Positions 20,265 through 32,399 are shown, counted from the stretch's first letter. The stretch is 64,000 nt of DNA from Phymatolithon calcareum (GCA_977006965.1 OZ345353.1:4588001-4652000), one strand, 5' to 3'. Program-made: numbers and translations. The notes: a model not told the origin generated them from the letters alone.

Positions 20265-21680
20265 GGTTTCACAGAAACAACATTCTGGAGAGAGCATTGC
20301 GAAATTATGAGAAGGGCGATTACAGATATGCTTCGTATCGGTACCTGCACCCGGCGCATGCTGGAATAGGGATGTACGAACAATTCTGCTGCTATGCATA
20401 CCGGGACCATCGCTCGGCTCGACGTCGTTTATAAAAGATCGGTTTGCTGCTCTTCGAATCTTGGTTACAAGCCATGTTACTGTAGTTGTGTGTGAAAGTG
20501 TTTCTTTCCAATTGTGGTCGTTTTCAAAGCAATATTCTTTAATGAGTTGTGTCCAGACTATGAGCCGTAGTAGTGCACAATGTGGAGCGCAGCGACAGTC
20601 TGCATCGAATTTGGATTAAGTGTTAAAGTAAGACGAGGCATCGTACAGTCATGCTATTATGAGGAAAACTATGGACTGTATCATACATTGCGAATCCCCT
20701 TCGCAAGTTCGTACTAAATATCATGTTGACGTTGACCCGCTAACCGGACGTGAGACATTGAAACTCGCCGTTCATTCCAGTCCCTCCTCTTCTGGATAAA
20801 TCTACACGAAATCATCATGATAATGACTAGTATTATCATGTCCAGCATTTTTCATTTCTTTTGGCACGCACCGCTGTACATCCTTCAAAAGTACTATTTG
20901 AAAAAGGAAGACTTCTCAGTGATCTTGACGATATCGGCAAGTCATCAAGCTGAAAAAGCAGAGCAATAGGCAAGTCTGTCGCTCTGGGTAAGAAGCCCTT
21001 CCCTTTACCTTACTATTGTTTTACATCTGCTGAAGCATTCTTGATAATGGGGAGACTGCGGTTATCAGGAGCACACGTTCACGGCAACGCGAAGATATGA
21101 ACTGGAAGTTTGGCAACTGGCACGGATGAAGCATGATTGCAATCTGCTGTGGAAGTCATCTCTTTCCTCTACATATTTCAGACTCCCGGGAGTCTGAAAT
21201 AGTGGCCATTGTGCTGTAAAATCGACCACTACAATAAAAACTGCAAATTACGCAACTGTACACGTATTAGGTTTTTCAAGTCGATAATTCTCCCCTAATC
21301 TGAGTATGAAATTCATATGACTCCGATCACGAAACAACTACTATCAGCAATTGGAGCAGAATAGGCTCTTTTCTACAGATATGTTTTCGGAAAATATCCA
21401 AATATCGAAGGGAGAGAATGTACAACGTTTGCACCTCCTCTTAGCCTTACTGTTAAGACGTAGTCTCAACGGGCCTTACGGTTCTTACCAAGAACGCCCA
21501 TCAGGGACATTAAGGGAAGATCAATTTCTCTCCGGGAAATTTCCGGTTTAGAGGAACTATCTTGAAGAATCCAAATCTGTGATTCTCTAAATGCGGTCTC
21601 CCAAGATCATTTATTTTCTGTCTAGGCAAAAGATAGAATCATTATTGAAGTCCTAGACTCCCACAGAAGAAGATGATGCT
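20265..21680. other. No supported gene; contains a perfect palindrome
   Basis: Only short frames. A 28-bp palindrome lies at 21174-21201. Near 21517-21577 about 60 bp resemble 21881-21947 inside the gene at 21681-22172 (gaaatttccggtttagagga against gaaatttccggcttaacgga), a decayed partial paralogue. Confidence 0.55.
21174..21201. repeat. Perfect 28-bp palindrome
   Basis: Half-site 'tatttcagactccc' followed directly by its exact reverse complement, centred on CCCGGG with no spacer. Confidence 0.95.
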
Positions 21681-22172
21681 TCACTGTAAATCATAATTGC
21701 CGTACATGAAATCCATGGAAGGGATTGTTTTCCAGAGTTTGTAGGTTGCTTGCCCAATACCTTCAAAGTCTACCGGATACTCTCTACCTCTAATGTCCAT
21801 TTCCGTCACGGTGTTCTTCTCGTCTTCTTCCTGGATTACATCTCTTTTACCACAGACTAGAACGTCGAGAAACGAATTTAAATCAATTTTTCTCGCGGAA
21901 ATTTCCGGCTTAACGGAACCATCTTGAAGAACCCAAATCTCCGTTCGAGCCAGCTTGTACTTATGAGGAACGATAGAACATGTTGATAATCTGTAGGCAC
22001 GACCATTGGAGTTCACGGGAGTTTTGGGCGGAGGCAAGACAACGAGTTCGGACGACGTGGAGCCTGGAACTCGTTGGTCATCATCAACAGAACAGACCTC
22101 GTGTTTAAAATAGAACCCTGTGTCTTCTTCCGTCGTGGTTGACTGAAGCAAAGTAACATGTCGGGGTGCCAT
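21681..22172 (-). CDS. Unknown protein, 163 residues
   Basis: The start is the ATG at 22172 (MAPRHVTLLQSTTTEEDTGF); the frame is open further up, to a GTG at 22268. The product looks globular and mildly acidic, with blocks YRLSTCSIVPHKYK, TEIWVLQDGSVKPEISARK and VDFEGIGQATYKLWKT, ending FMYGNYDLQ. I see no membrane segment and no named domain. A decayed fragment of a related sequence lies just downstream (21517-21577), which suggests a small family. An overlapping frame (22013-22465) is likely a shadow. It lies on the opposite strand to the recombinase and inside the inverted arms. Confidence 0.5.
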   Translation of the reverse strand: MAPRHVTLLQSTTTEEDTGFYFKHEVCSVDDDQRVPGSTSSELVVLPPPKTPVNSNGRAYRLSTCSIVPHKYKLARTEIWVLQDGSVKPEISARKIDLNSFLDVLVCGKRDVIQEEDEKNTVTEMDIRGREYPVDFEGIGQATYKLWKTIPSMDFMYGNYDLQ

Positions 22173-22509
22173 CGAAGAGCGTCTTGGTGGATGATAGAAT
22201 GTTCGGAGAGCACTTGAGAAGACAACGAGATCTTCGCACCGGGATAGAACAAAGCATACAATCTGCACTTTATAACGAGCATGACGCAGCGCACACCTGT
22301 AATTTCTCTACTATGAGACTTCGTTTGTGTGGGGTTGGATCTGGAAGCCTGCATATGTATTCTGGCCACTCTCTCAAACGTTGAGCCGTGCAGCCTTACT
22401 GCTCGCTCGGAATTATGGACGAACGAATCATAGAAATAATTCAAATGACTGGAACAAACGCACATGCGAATTACTTGATGCGTGCAACGATTGCGCGCCT
22501 TTACAATAG

Positions 22510-23470
22510 CCGCGTTTTACAAATTTGAAGGACTTTATGAAATACAAAAAAGAAGCAAAAGCTGGAGAAAATCAGTACAGATGAGAACACTTATGATATT
22601 CGCAACTCTGACAATGTACCTGAGGACGCCTACGAAGAAGAAAAAACGTTAACGGTTTACTAGGAGCGGTGAAGAGTTCAAGAATCGTCAGCACCTGGCG
22701 GATGAATCAGCAGATTATCGGACCAAGATTAACGACGACATATTCATTCATACCAGTAGCTCTGTTTTCAAGGAAGACATGTTTGAAGCCGTTGAAAAAA
22801 ACGACAAAGAAACATGGAAAATTCATCTATATCTGAGACGTGCGCACATTTCAGGGTCCGTGGAGGAAGCATCAGCCGCACTGAATTCCATGTCACCCGT
22901 CCTCCAAAGAGCATTGCTCAACTCAAATACAGCTCCGCCAATGAGGCAGTACATTCCATGTCTTCCAAATTCTATTTGAGATTTGATATGTCTGCGAAGT
23001 AATGGAAGCTCAATGCTCTGTTTTTGAACCGTTATGTTACACAAATATGCATTTAATACACCAATCACTCCTGCACTACATGAGGGCAGTGCACAATGTT
23101 TTACTAAATGTTTTGAGTTGGTGCTGATTTCAGCGAGTCCACCATTCGGCGATTCCAGCTTGCTTTCTCAGCACTCTGACTGCACGTAGCACTTGGGAAG
23201 CAATACCTTTCTCCATCAAACTCCACGTTGAATACTATGGGAGAGTTTGGAGGCAATTTTTTAAAATTTGTTCTTCGTTTTTTCAGACTCCGCAATAATC
23301 CGATCAAGCACTGTATTCTCATTCTGTTTCTTAGAATTCGTACAGGGAGAGAGCACGGCAGCATTTTGGTCCGACAATTATATGGTTAATTTGAGACAAA
23401 ATTCTAGTGTTCTTCCCCGGTATACAGCATTTTATATAGTTTCGAAGAATTCCATCCTGCACAGAATGAC
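22510..23470. other. No supported gene
   Basis: Short frames on both strands only, none with recognisable content. Confidence 0.5.
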
Positions 23471-23479
23471 AAGGCCGAG

Positions 23480-24120
23480 ATATTACACCGTATGGCGAAG
23501 GTAGGAACACTTCCCCAGCCAGACGGACTGCCCAGCCGTGCTCAGCGCCTGAAGCATATCGCGTACATGGATCATGTGTTCTTCGAAATTATTGGAGTGT
23601 ATTAGGCCATTGTCGATGTAGGCGAGGCACAAGTTCCATTTCAAGCCAGCTATAAGTACATCTACGGTACGCCAGTACGTTTTCGGTGCATTACGAAGAC
23701 CGAGTGGCATCCGTTTCCATTGAAACGTGCTATCATTAGATTTGAATGTCGTCTTGGACAATCGGAATTTTCCAAAACCTGGAGTTACGGTCGAGCTTGG
23801 AAACGAATTTGGCAGTACCAAGGCCTTCGAGGCAGTCCTCCATTCGGGGCATCAGATAGCTGTCCTTGATGTTCATTTCGTTAAAGCGCCTGTAATGAAC
23901 CCAAAATCTTCGTGAACCATCGGGATTGGGAACAAGTTGAATGTAACAAGCCGAGAAAGGTCGGAACCCTCAGACAAGGGTCTTTGTCTAGAAGATCATC
24001 GACAGTTTCCTGGATTATCTTCTGTGTCTCAGGGCCGAGTCTGCGAGAATGACGGACGAAGCCGGGGGCTAAATTGATGTGATGCTATGTCACATTAACA
24101 CGACCCAAGTCTCCACTCTT
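23480..24120 (-). pseudogene. Ty3/Gypsy reverse transcriptase relic
   Basis: Minus-strand pieces in shifting frames give an RT in order: ALNEMNIKDSYLMPRMEDCL with GTAKFVSKLD (around 23830-23890), FQWKRMPLGLRNAPKTYWR, then CLAYIDNGLIHSNNFEEH. The catalytic YxDD appears as YIDN. It ends near LGKCSYLRH (compare the usual KC.F). Stops and frameshifts are frequent. The stretch 24120-24546 (minus) may be the upstream protease/linker part of the same element, but I see no clear motif there. Confidence 0.7.
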
Positions 24121-25289
24121 CATTGAGCCGAACGGCGGTAGCTTGGCCAGGACATTGTCTTGTTGGGCGCGATATGTTCAGAGAGATCGACTTCCTTCTG
24201 TGTAAATGGTTTTTCCGGAGTTTCGCAGGTAAGAACAACTAGGTTTCTCAAGACCGCGGACATTTGGCCCTCTGCGCCTTCGAATTTAAAGACGTGAACA
24301 TCGGCGTTGAACGGCGCCTTCACGGCATTTCCGAAGCATGACTTTCGGGAGAACGACATGTGACTCGGAGAAGTTGGAAACATTGACATGATCGCGGGCG
24401 TCGGACCGGATTTCAGCAAAGTCATTAGCCATAGTTGTCTTGTAAGTATCGTACGTGGTGACCGAAACCTCGAACTCAAATGTCGTAGATGAATGTAATC
24501 CAGGCGGTATATTCCTCGAAAGACGGCTTGCATATTCTTGCCTCATGTGCCGAGTACTCTTGAGATTATGTTGCTCTCTAGAGCTTCCTGTGCGCGGAGA
24601 TTGCTACTCGTCAGGTCTGCGAACGGAAAAGATACTCTGTCATGGCCAGACGAGCGCTCAACATAGTCTTAGGCATGTCGAGGGTGTGAACCATTTTCCG
24701 TGTAGTCCGATGTTTCCGAGAACCATCAATCGATTCTGTGTAGCATCTATTCTATAAATCGTAGAAGTTTCCTTTAAACCGTTCTAAGAGATGTATATTC
24801 CCAAGTATGTAGTTTCAGAATCAGTCTCGATTTATTTTCTTGCGAGAACAAATTTGAACCTTTCGTTTATGACGAAACTCTTCCCGGCAGTAGGATTTCA
24901 AACAATTTCGGTATACGTGGCCAGTCTGAGGCTATGTGCCGGAGCAATTGAAGAACTTTTGTATGACGTCATCCGGGAGAAAATTGAACCTTCCTTTTCA
25001 ATATTATCCTCGGTGAGTATTTCGGACCCGGTGCATAATTTGAACTTATTGCACTTCCGCGAATACTTCGGTCAAAGAGGATGGAATAAGGGACTGAACA
25101 TTAACTCGAACTCTCGTATAGAGAGAAACTGGAGTCAAGGACATGTTAAAAAAGGAATGCAGTAAGTTAGAATTAATTGGGAAGCTTCTACCGTTATTCA
25201 CAGTGAGTCTTGGTGCCTTCTTGGAACATCCATGAAGATATTATATATCGACGATGATAGCGGGGATCCATGTGGCACCACTCTGTTTT

Positions 25290-25740
25290 TTAGAAACCGT
25301 TTTTTCGATCGTCCTCAGGGGTATAGATCATGCTAGGTTGGAGAATGTACATAATCAAAGAGAACATTGCTGCCAAAATCCTCTTCATGAGTAGTCGAGA
25401 TAGAACATATCTTGCCATGGGCGTGAAAAGCCTTCGATGGATCGAGAAGGGCAAGGTTCGTATTAAAACTTTTGATTGCCGTAATGGTGTGTAATACGAC
25501 ATCCGGCATCTAAATCGCTTTCTGAACGCAGTTTGGATCCTGTTGAAGCTATATTGTTTCTTCGGGATTTTATCCAGTACAATCTGGATGATTTTCCTTG
25601 CATGCGATAGAAGGGCTACCGATCTGTAGCTTGCAAGGTCTCTTGTGTCGCCGTGCTTGTAGAACGGGAGAATTATAATCAAGTTCCAGAGGCTGGTGGT
25701 TTCCTCAAGCAAATACTCTCCGACTTTACTGAAGAAGTAG
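25290..25740 (-). pseudogene. LINE-type reverse transcriptase fragment
   Basis: A minus-strand frame with WNLIIILPFYKHGDTRDLAS, YRSVALLSHARKIIQIVLD and QTAFRKRFRCRMSYY, the fingers-palm entry region of non-LTR reverse transcriptases (usual pattern iip.yKkGd..d..nYRpi.Ll.). Downstream catalytic motifs are not recognisable. 5' and 3' parts are missing. Confidence 0.7.
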
Positions 25741-26043
25741 AAGAAAGTAGATTTTTATTTAAACTTTCCAGAGTATCTTATGTCGCCCCGAGCAAATTTT
25801 CGAGTGCCAAGAAATTGGGAATAATTCTGTCCTCGGAAGTGTTTCCATGTGAGTGTTCTACAGTTAGGTGCTCTACAGGAACCAAACTTATGTCCCCTGA
25901 ACGGCCTCGAGGGAGAAAAAGAGTTCACGCTTCTGTGTCCATTTGCAGAGAATGCTTACTTTTCTTTCTGGGTATGAGGATTTTCTATAACTTGGAACAT
26001 TTCCATACGACGGTAGTATGGTCTAGCTCCCCATAGAAGGCCA

Positions 26044-27062
26044 GCAGTATCGCGCATATCCTTATTAGAGTTTCTGGACACCGTCCAATAACTCTTAGGA
26101 ACATCCTCCCGGAGATGCACCGCTTGCCGGAGAACCGGATTGCCGTAGTTTTATCGGTGCGAATTATTCCCTGCTACTAGAAACGACTTTGAAGAGTGGG
26201 TGGTCAACAAGAAAAGACGGCCGCCAACTCGAGAGGCTCACCAGTCTAGCCTCCGCCGAGAAATCAGATATCGCACGAGTCCTTGTGGGAAAATGAGAGC
26301 CGGTGTACTAAAAGCTCTTGACGCTGTTCGCTGCTTTACGCGCGGTTCATGTCTCAGTTCAGGCACGATTCGAAGTGCGTGCCTTCGTGTAAACGCGTCT
26401 GCAAGCTTGCGATGCGTTCGGTGGAGATCATGGTTTCTTCTGCGTGCTGCTTGGTATAGAGATTTCGTTCGGCGACGCTCGGACTCTTAAGCAGTTTCTG
26501 GCAACTGTACGGCCCCGTAAGACTGTCGCCAAATCTTTCGACTCCGCGCTGCGTGCAGCCACGTTTTCAGCAGCCGCTGGGTGCACGCCCCTGTGAATAT
26601 GACGAACAGAGTCTCGCCTTGTTGCAGCGCGGCGCAGCCTGTCTCAAACTTTTTAGAGGGTGGCACAAAAAACGTGCAGAAGGCGTTCTTGGCCCGGTCG
26701 TAAAACGCCAAAAGGTTCTTCCAGGCGGGTACCGGTTCTGGCGCCCATGCGCTGTCCGGTGACCTAGACTGTCGCGGGAGCGTCCTAGAGCGCGGCGGAT
26801 TCTCGAATGCCGCTACTTCCGTCTCGAGACGGTTCTGAAAGACCTGGCCGGGCATCGTGATCTTTCGTGCTGCGCCGCTCCTCGAATGCCCGCGGTTGCG
26901 GCTCTAAGACATTCATTAGCGATGTCGATTAACGCCCGGATGTCTTCGATCGTGGTCGCTGTCCTGCTGCGGCCGGATGTGTCCCCGCGACATAATAGCT
27001 GCCTTGTTTAGACTTGCATGCCATCATCGGTGGTCTGCACGAAGTGTATGATCTCAAGAGGT
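26044..27062 (-). repeat. R3 dispersed repeat, copy 2
   Basis: Lacks about 135 bp of R3 at its inner end compared with copy 1, which continues to 13515, so the inverted duplication breakpoint lies inside R3. The main frame stops after 122 codons (26487-26855). Confidence 0.85.
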
Positions 27063-27336
27063 AGATTATGCCAGGATTCTGAAAAGAGCGCCATAACTCC
27101 TCACCGTCTCTAGCCTTCCTGCTCCGAAAAGGGAGTTCCTCGAAATGGTAGTAAATATTCGATCAGATCGAGAAAAGTGCACTACAAATAGAATCCCCGA
27201 ATGAGTGATCCGAGTAATATTTTTCCGCATATTACTTGAGCATTACATTAATCAGTGAGGATACCAAACAAGTCAGAGATCGCAAAACAATTTCATCTTG
27301 AGGCCTCGCTCTTGAAAAACTGAGACGGATAGAAGT

Positions 27337-27990
27337 GTTAAATATACGTCGAGACACGGAGACTCTGCGTCTCAAGGCCCTGCAGTCGTATTGCACGCAG
27401 CAACAGCGGCGCTTTTGTCGCACACGCGCACCACAGCGACACGGAAGTGTACCACGTACATTTGCTACCTAACCCTGGGTTGCTTCTTTGTCCAACCCTG
27501 GACTCGACCGTGAGGGACTCAGTTCAACGAGATTTGAGTAAAGATTATGTCGTGTTTACTTCCTTACTGATTGAACTCGCCCGGTCCCCCCCTTCTTCTC
27601 CCCCTGAGATCCACTACTCTTCCCCCTTTTAAATTCCCCAAATCTAATGTTAATCTCCCAACTCGTTTCTGGTAATTGCGTGTCGACCTCGACTGCTGCG
27701 TATATTACCAACAGCCAGTAATAAGCTTTGTAATATTTTGAATACGAGTCTTGTCCCCACAATGCGTGTGCCTCTCAGCAGTGTGTGGCCCCTCTACACG
27801 GGTCTGTGGCCCCTCCACATGGGGTTTTTGGCTCTTCTTCAGGGATCCTCCACAGCGGTCTGTGGCCCCGCCACACGGGTCTGTGGCCCCTCCACAAAGA
27901 TCATATTTCGACATACTTTCAATACACTATCCAAGCAACCATGCCATACAGGAAAACAATCAAACTAGACAAACAAACAAATTCCACGAG
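27337..27990 (+). repeat. R2 dispersed repeat
   Basis: Runs from 'gttaaatatacgtcgagaca' to 'aattccacgag'. Middle landmarks are 'gtccaaccctggactcgacc', a C/T-rich tract, 'gtgcctctcagcagtgtg' and three hairpins of TGTGGCCCCTCCACA type. Confidence 0.88.
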
Positions 27991-28089
27991 TATTTCAGAA
28001 GAAGGGAATATTTAAAAAGAATGTATTCAAGACGAATGAAATATTACTTCCCCTTGAAAAGCCATACTTCATAGATTAGAGATTCAACT

Positions 28090-28520
28090 CATTTATGTTG
28101 TACAGATTTTCCATCCTTCGCCGTTCACACATCATACTGTACAGATTCGCATCACTTTTGTTGTACAGAGTGTCCTTCCATTTGCTGGTCATAACTCATA
28201 CAGTACAAATTCGACTCACTTTTGTTGTACAGAATGTCCTTCCATTCCATGGTCGCAGCTCATACTGTACAAATTCGACTCACTTCTCGTTGCACAGACT
28301 GTCCTTCCTTCGCCGGTCACATATCATACTGTGCAGATTCGACTCACTTTTGCTGCGCAGAGTGTCCTTCCATTTGCTGTTCACAGCTCATGCTGTACAG
28401 ATCCGATTCATCTTTGGTTTACAGACTGCTCTTCCTTTCGCCGCTCACAGCTCATACTGTGCAGACTTGACTCACTTTTGCTGAAGAGACTGTCCTTCCT
28501 TTCGCCTTTCACAAATCATA
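28090..28520 (+). repeat. R4 64-bp minisatellite, shorter array
   Basis: About seven units, inverted relative to 10565-11250. Open in several frames for the same arithmetic reason. Confidence 0.9.
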
Positions 28521-28625
28521 CGGAACACATTTTGATGGGAAACGCTGGTCAATTTTCTCGGCTAGGGGCTGACTAATATGCACGTGTTCCCGATGGAACA
28601 TCTCGGAGCTATAACATGTCAAGAG

Positions 28626-29700
28626 GACTATTTCATCACCCCAGACAGGTTCCATATATTTTGCTCCTCAATATGGCACATCGTCTCAATTGCCTCTTTT
28701 GTGGGCACGACATAAAAGTTAGAGCGCTACAGGTACAAGCTTCCCCTTACGCTCCAGTTGACACTCTTCATCCTGTCACGAGTCAGATGTACGCTGAAGT
28801 CGCGGATATCTCCAGCGACCAGAAATATTGGATTCCAAACTTACTAGTGCGCACTAGTACTATGAGCTTCAAAACGTCCGAGCGCATACGGTACAGAACG
28901 CCACACAGGATGCCAGTATAGTTCTCACCATGTCACTAAGCCTCTAAATGCGAAAGAGACTCACACAGGCCATCTGGAAAACGACAATGCCGCGGCGTCT
29001 CCTCCTCCCACTCTTCTCCTCAACAACCCCCCTTGGTGTTGCACTGTACTACATACTTACGGCACGAGGACGAGAACCACATGCGAAAAAGACGGACCAT
29101 TGATATCTCGAAGCGTAGACGAATCTCACAAGACTCACAACGACTTGATGTTTGCCGACATCAACCAGATGAATGCCATACGGGGAGTACCGGCCACACC
29201 ATACGACACAACAACCGCTTACAAGCATCGCTTACACACGTTAGAGAGCAAATCATTTCGAAGTTAAATACAAAAGCGTTACCGGCGAGGCCGACGGCGA
29301 GCGGACAACCCAAATTGAACTACGTTCTAGTAGAACTCATAATAACGACTTTGCGGCAAAAGATTTGTTTACCTGTCCATATGGCCCATGGAGGATTCGA
29401 AAAGCGATGATGAACACAAGACAAATGCTAGTCCGATACGAAGTCGAAAAAACCGCTCAGTACGCAGCTGTCCTCACGAATGCGATTCCACCTGCGAAAT
29501 GCTTCCCGTTAAACACGACTACAAATGTCGTTCTGAGCGCAAGCGCGCACGATTATAATCTAAGTGAACGGTTCACAGCGGGCAGAAGCCGCGCAACTTG
29601 TCTATCCTCTGCAGTGATGGTCATCAGTACGACATTTTGCTCAAGGGGCATGAGGATTTCCGGCAAGCCAAAAGGGTGACGCAAGTATTCGGTCTCATCT
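28626..29700. other. No firmly supported gene
   Basis: Plus-strand frames of 101, 125 and 104 codons (28616-28921, 29033-29410, 29365-29679) overlap in different phases. The 125-codon one is basic and His/Arg-rich (HMRKRRTIDISKRRRIS, then ELIITTLRQKICL). None has a recognisable domain. Confidence 0.35.
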
Positions 29701-30484
29701 GTTAAATATACGTCGAGGCACGGAGACTCTGCGTCTCAAGGCCCTGCAGTCGTACTGCACGCCACAACAGCACCGTTTTGTCGCAAACGCGCGCCACAGC
29801 GACCCGAAAGTGTACCACGTACGTTCGCTACCCAACTCTGGGTTGCTTCTTTGTCCAACTTTCGACTCGACCGTGAGGGACTCACTTCAACTAGATTTGA
29901 GTAAAGAGTATGTCGTGTTTACTTCCTTCCCGCGCAACCTCGCGCGGTCTCCGCTTTTTCCCTCTTTGAGATCCACTGCTTTTCACACTTTTATATTCCC
30001 CAAATCTAATGTTAATCTCCCAACTCGTTTCTGGTAATTGCGTGTCGACCTCGACTGCCGCGTATATTACCAACAACCAGTAATATGCTTTGTAATAGTT
30101 TGAATACGAGTCTCGTCCCAAAAATGCGTGTGCCTCTCAGCAGTGTGTGGCCCCTCTACACGGGTCTATGGCCCCTCCACATGAGGTTTTTGGCTCTTCT
30201 TCAGGAATCCTCCACAGCGGTCTGTGGCCCCGGCACACGGATCTGTGGCCCTCCACATGGGGTTCGTGGCCCTTATTCAGGGATCCTCCACAGCGGTCTG
30301 TGGCCCCGGCACACGGGTCTGTGGCCCCTCCACATGGAGTTTGTGGCCCTTCTTCAGGGATCCTCCACAGGGGTCTGTGGCCCCTCCACAGAGATCATGT
30401 TTCGACTTACTTTCAATACACTATCAAAGCAACCATGCCATACAGGAAAACAATCAAACAATACAAACAAACAAATACGACGAG
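29701..30484 (+). repeat. R2 dispersed repeat, most complete copy
   Basis: Both conserved ends are present ('gttaaatatacgtcgagg' and 'aaatacgacgag'). The hairpin cluster is expanded to about seven elements (30145-30395) compared with about four at 27780-27900. The flanking bases show no target-site duplication and the ends are not inverted repeats of each other. Confidence 0.85.
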
Positions 30485-31085
30485 GAGTTCACATCATCAA
30501 CCAGATTATGTGTCGCAATTATATTAGCATTTTCCAGAACAAAGCGCTATTCACTGCTCACGTGTTCCATTCATGCCGAGATGTCGAGGACGGCGACCAA
30601 GTCCTTCGTTCTTCCACTGTCCTCCTCCTCTGCAGATCTTTATAGAACGAGAAATCCTGAAAGCTCCTACCAGAAAGCGGCTAAGCTTGGACGGAGGGAA
30701 GATCGAATTGCTGGAAGTTGACCTGAAGTAATTTACAGACATATTCTTTGAGCTACTGACAGCCTGCGGCAGATGCAGTTGCTTGGACCATCAAAACCCT
30801 GCCAGTAATTAATTTTTTCCGCTCAGGTGTCTTGCCGCTTAGGCAGCAAATGCAGCATGTAGGCACCATTCAATACTGCACCGCGTGATCGTCCACCAAT
30901 TCTCCGCTGAATTTTCAATGCGCGAACAGACTATTGTTGCGAATGAACATTCTCCGATCCATAGAGAGGATGTGTTTTGCACAGTCTTGGTATGTTTTCC
31001 GTTAGCCCGCGCAGAGCGTTTCGGAAACAGGGTCGGAACAGCTAACGTTTTACTTCGGCCGTCCGTGCTTTCGTCCATGAAATTT
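30485..31085. other. No supported gene
   Basis: Only short frames (79 codons at 30839-31078, minus) without recognisable content. Confidence 0.5.
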
Positions 31086-31109
31086 CAATTTTTAAAATAT
31101 CATTTTCAA

Positions 31110-31325
31110 GTTAGGAGTAGAAAATTCTCATTCGGACATACTTTCTTCGTATATACGCTGCACAGTGTCCAGATGAGAAACCGAAAATTTTAATTTTCGA
31201 AAAACTATATTCAAGTTTTGGAAACAACTTCTGATCTGGACAGAATTTTCTTCGTATATACGCCGTAAAGTTTCCCGATGAGAAACTGAAAATAATATCA
31301 GTATCATATTTTGAGAAGAAATTCT
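31110..31325. repeat. Tandem duplication of about 105 bp
   Basis: Two copies, both with 'ttcttcgtatatacgc' (31143 and 31248) and 'gatgagaaac.gaaaat', moderately diverged. Confidence 0.8.
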
Positions 31326-31389
31326 CTGGCCGCATTATGACATCAATGTTAACTTGAGATTTTTCTGCATTGGTTCTGTCATTTTAAAT

Positions 31390-31990
31390 GTAAGATGGGT
31401 GTCACACTGCATGACGTGCTGTGCTCGGGGCCACACACCCAATGGCAGATTGTGTGGGTGGGCACACATCCCATGGCATGTTCTGTGGGGGGACCATACA
31501 CCCCATGCGAGGTTGTGTGGTTGGCCACACCCCATGACAGGTTGTTTGGTCAGGCCACATCCCATATCTGGCTTCGTGTTGGCGAAGAGGGACGGCGAAT
31601 GGAACTGTCGGTCGATTGGACGGGCGATGCGCATGGAATGCAGGACGATGAGATTAGAACAGGCCAATGCATTCGCGCCTGGATCAAAAGCTGCTGCACC
31701 ATATTTGAGTACATGTTCTACCAGAGGGGAAGGGTATGTGCTGTAGTTTTGAATGTAAGCAATATATCTGGAAACTTGACCAATACTCCGTTATGGTCTA
31801 CTCTAACTCCATCGATACGTCTTCCGAAAAGAAATATTTCTTCGCATTTTCCAGTACAAAACGCAATTCACTGGTCCCGTGGCCCAGACATACCGAGATG
31901 TCGGGGGATGGGGACCATAACCTTCGTACTTTGACTGTCCTCCTCATCAGTAGGGGCGCTGTCCATAATGTTGAGCATGATCGGGAACTC
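31390..31990 (-). pseudogene. R1 copy, inverted: gene tail plus hairpin minisatellite
   Basis: On the minus strand the C-terminal codons (LENAKKYFFSEDVSMELE, stop near 31798) are followed by the same 3' flank as at 8940-9150 and then by hairpin units (31395-31570). This copy is opposite in orientation to those at 8298 and 32793. Confidence 0.75.
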
Positions 31991-32399
31991 AAATGCTTCT
32001 GACTCTCTGATTACAGTAGTGAACTGTAGTGTCACCGATATTAATGTGCATCAGTACGGGAGTAACTTTGAAATTGCTTCAGAAGATGCGCTACTAACTC
32101 TTAAATAAAATTCTACCTTTCTTCATCTTCCCATATTCTACGCACTACTACATGTCTTGGTGCACTTCAAGTTCTGTAAAGTGCTTTGCAAAAGTGGATT
32201 AGTACGTAGAAAAGACACTTGTACTCAACCTCACCATCATACTCATGGGACTATCGATTTATCATCATTATCATGTATTGCGCCTCTGGTAGGTATGAAG
32301 GAAGTAGGGAAAACAACGTACCACGAAGCGAACGACCGACACTCCTCATATGGACGCTCTGCACATGCGTTACTAACTTGTAAATAGAAATTTTCATTC

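Larger units (their letters stand above)
26041..28625. repeat. Long inverted repeat, right arm
   Basis: Reverse complement of 10451-13380, carrying R3 (cut at its inner edge), the 270-bp unique link, R2 and a shorter R4 array. The interval between the arms is 12.66 kb. Confidence 0.9.

Noticed and set aside
29701-30484. R2 as a solo LTR
   Set aside because: It begins TGTTAAATA but the other end is not CA, there are no inverted tips, and flanking bases show no 4-6 bp duplication. Left as an unclassified dispersed repeat.
30085-30721. Frames of 186, 126 and 165 codons (SVWPLYTGLWPLHM types)
   Set aside because: Phase-shifted readings of the R2 hairpin cluster.
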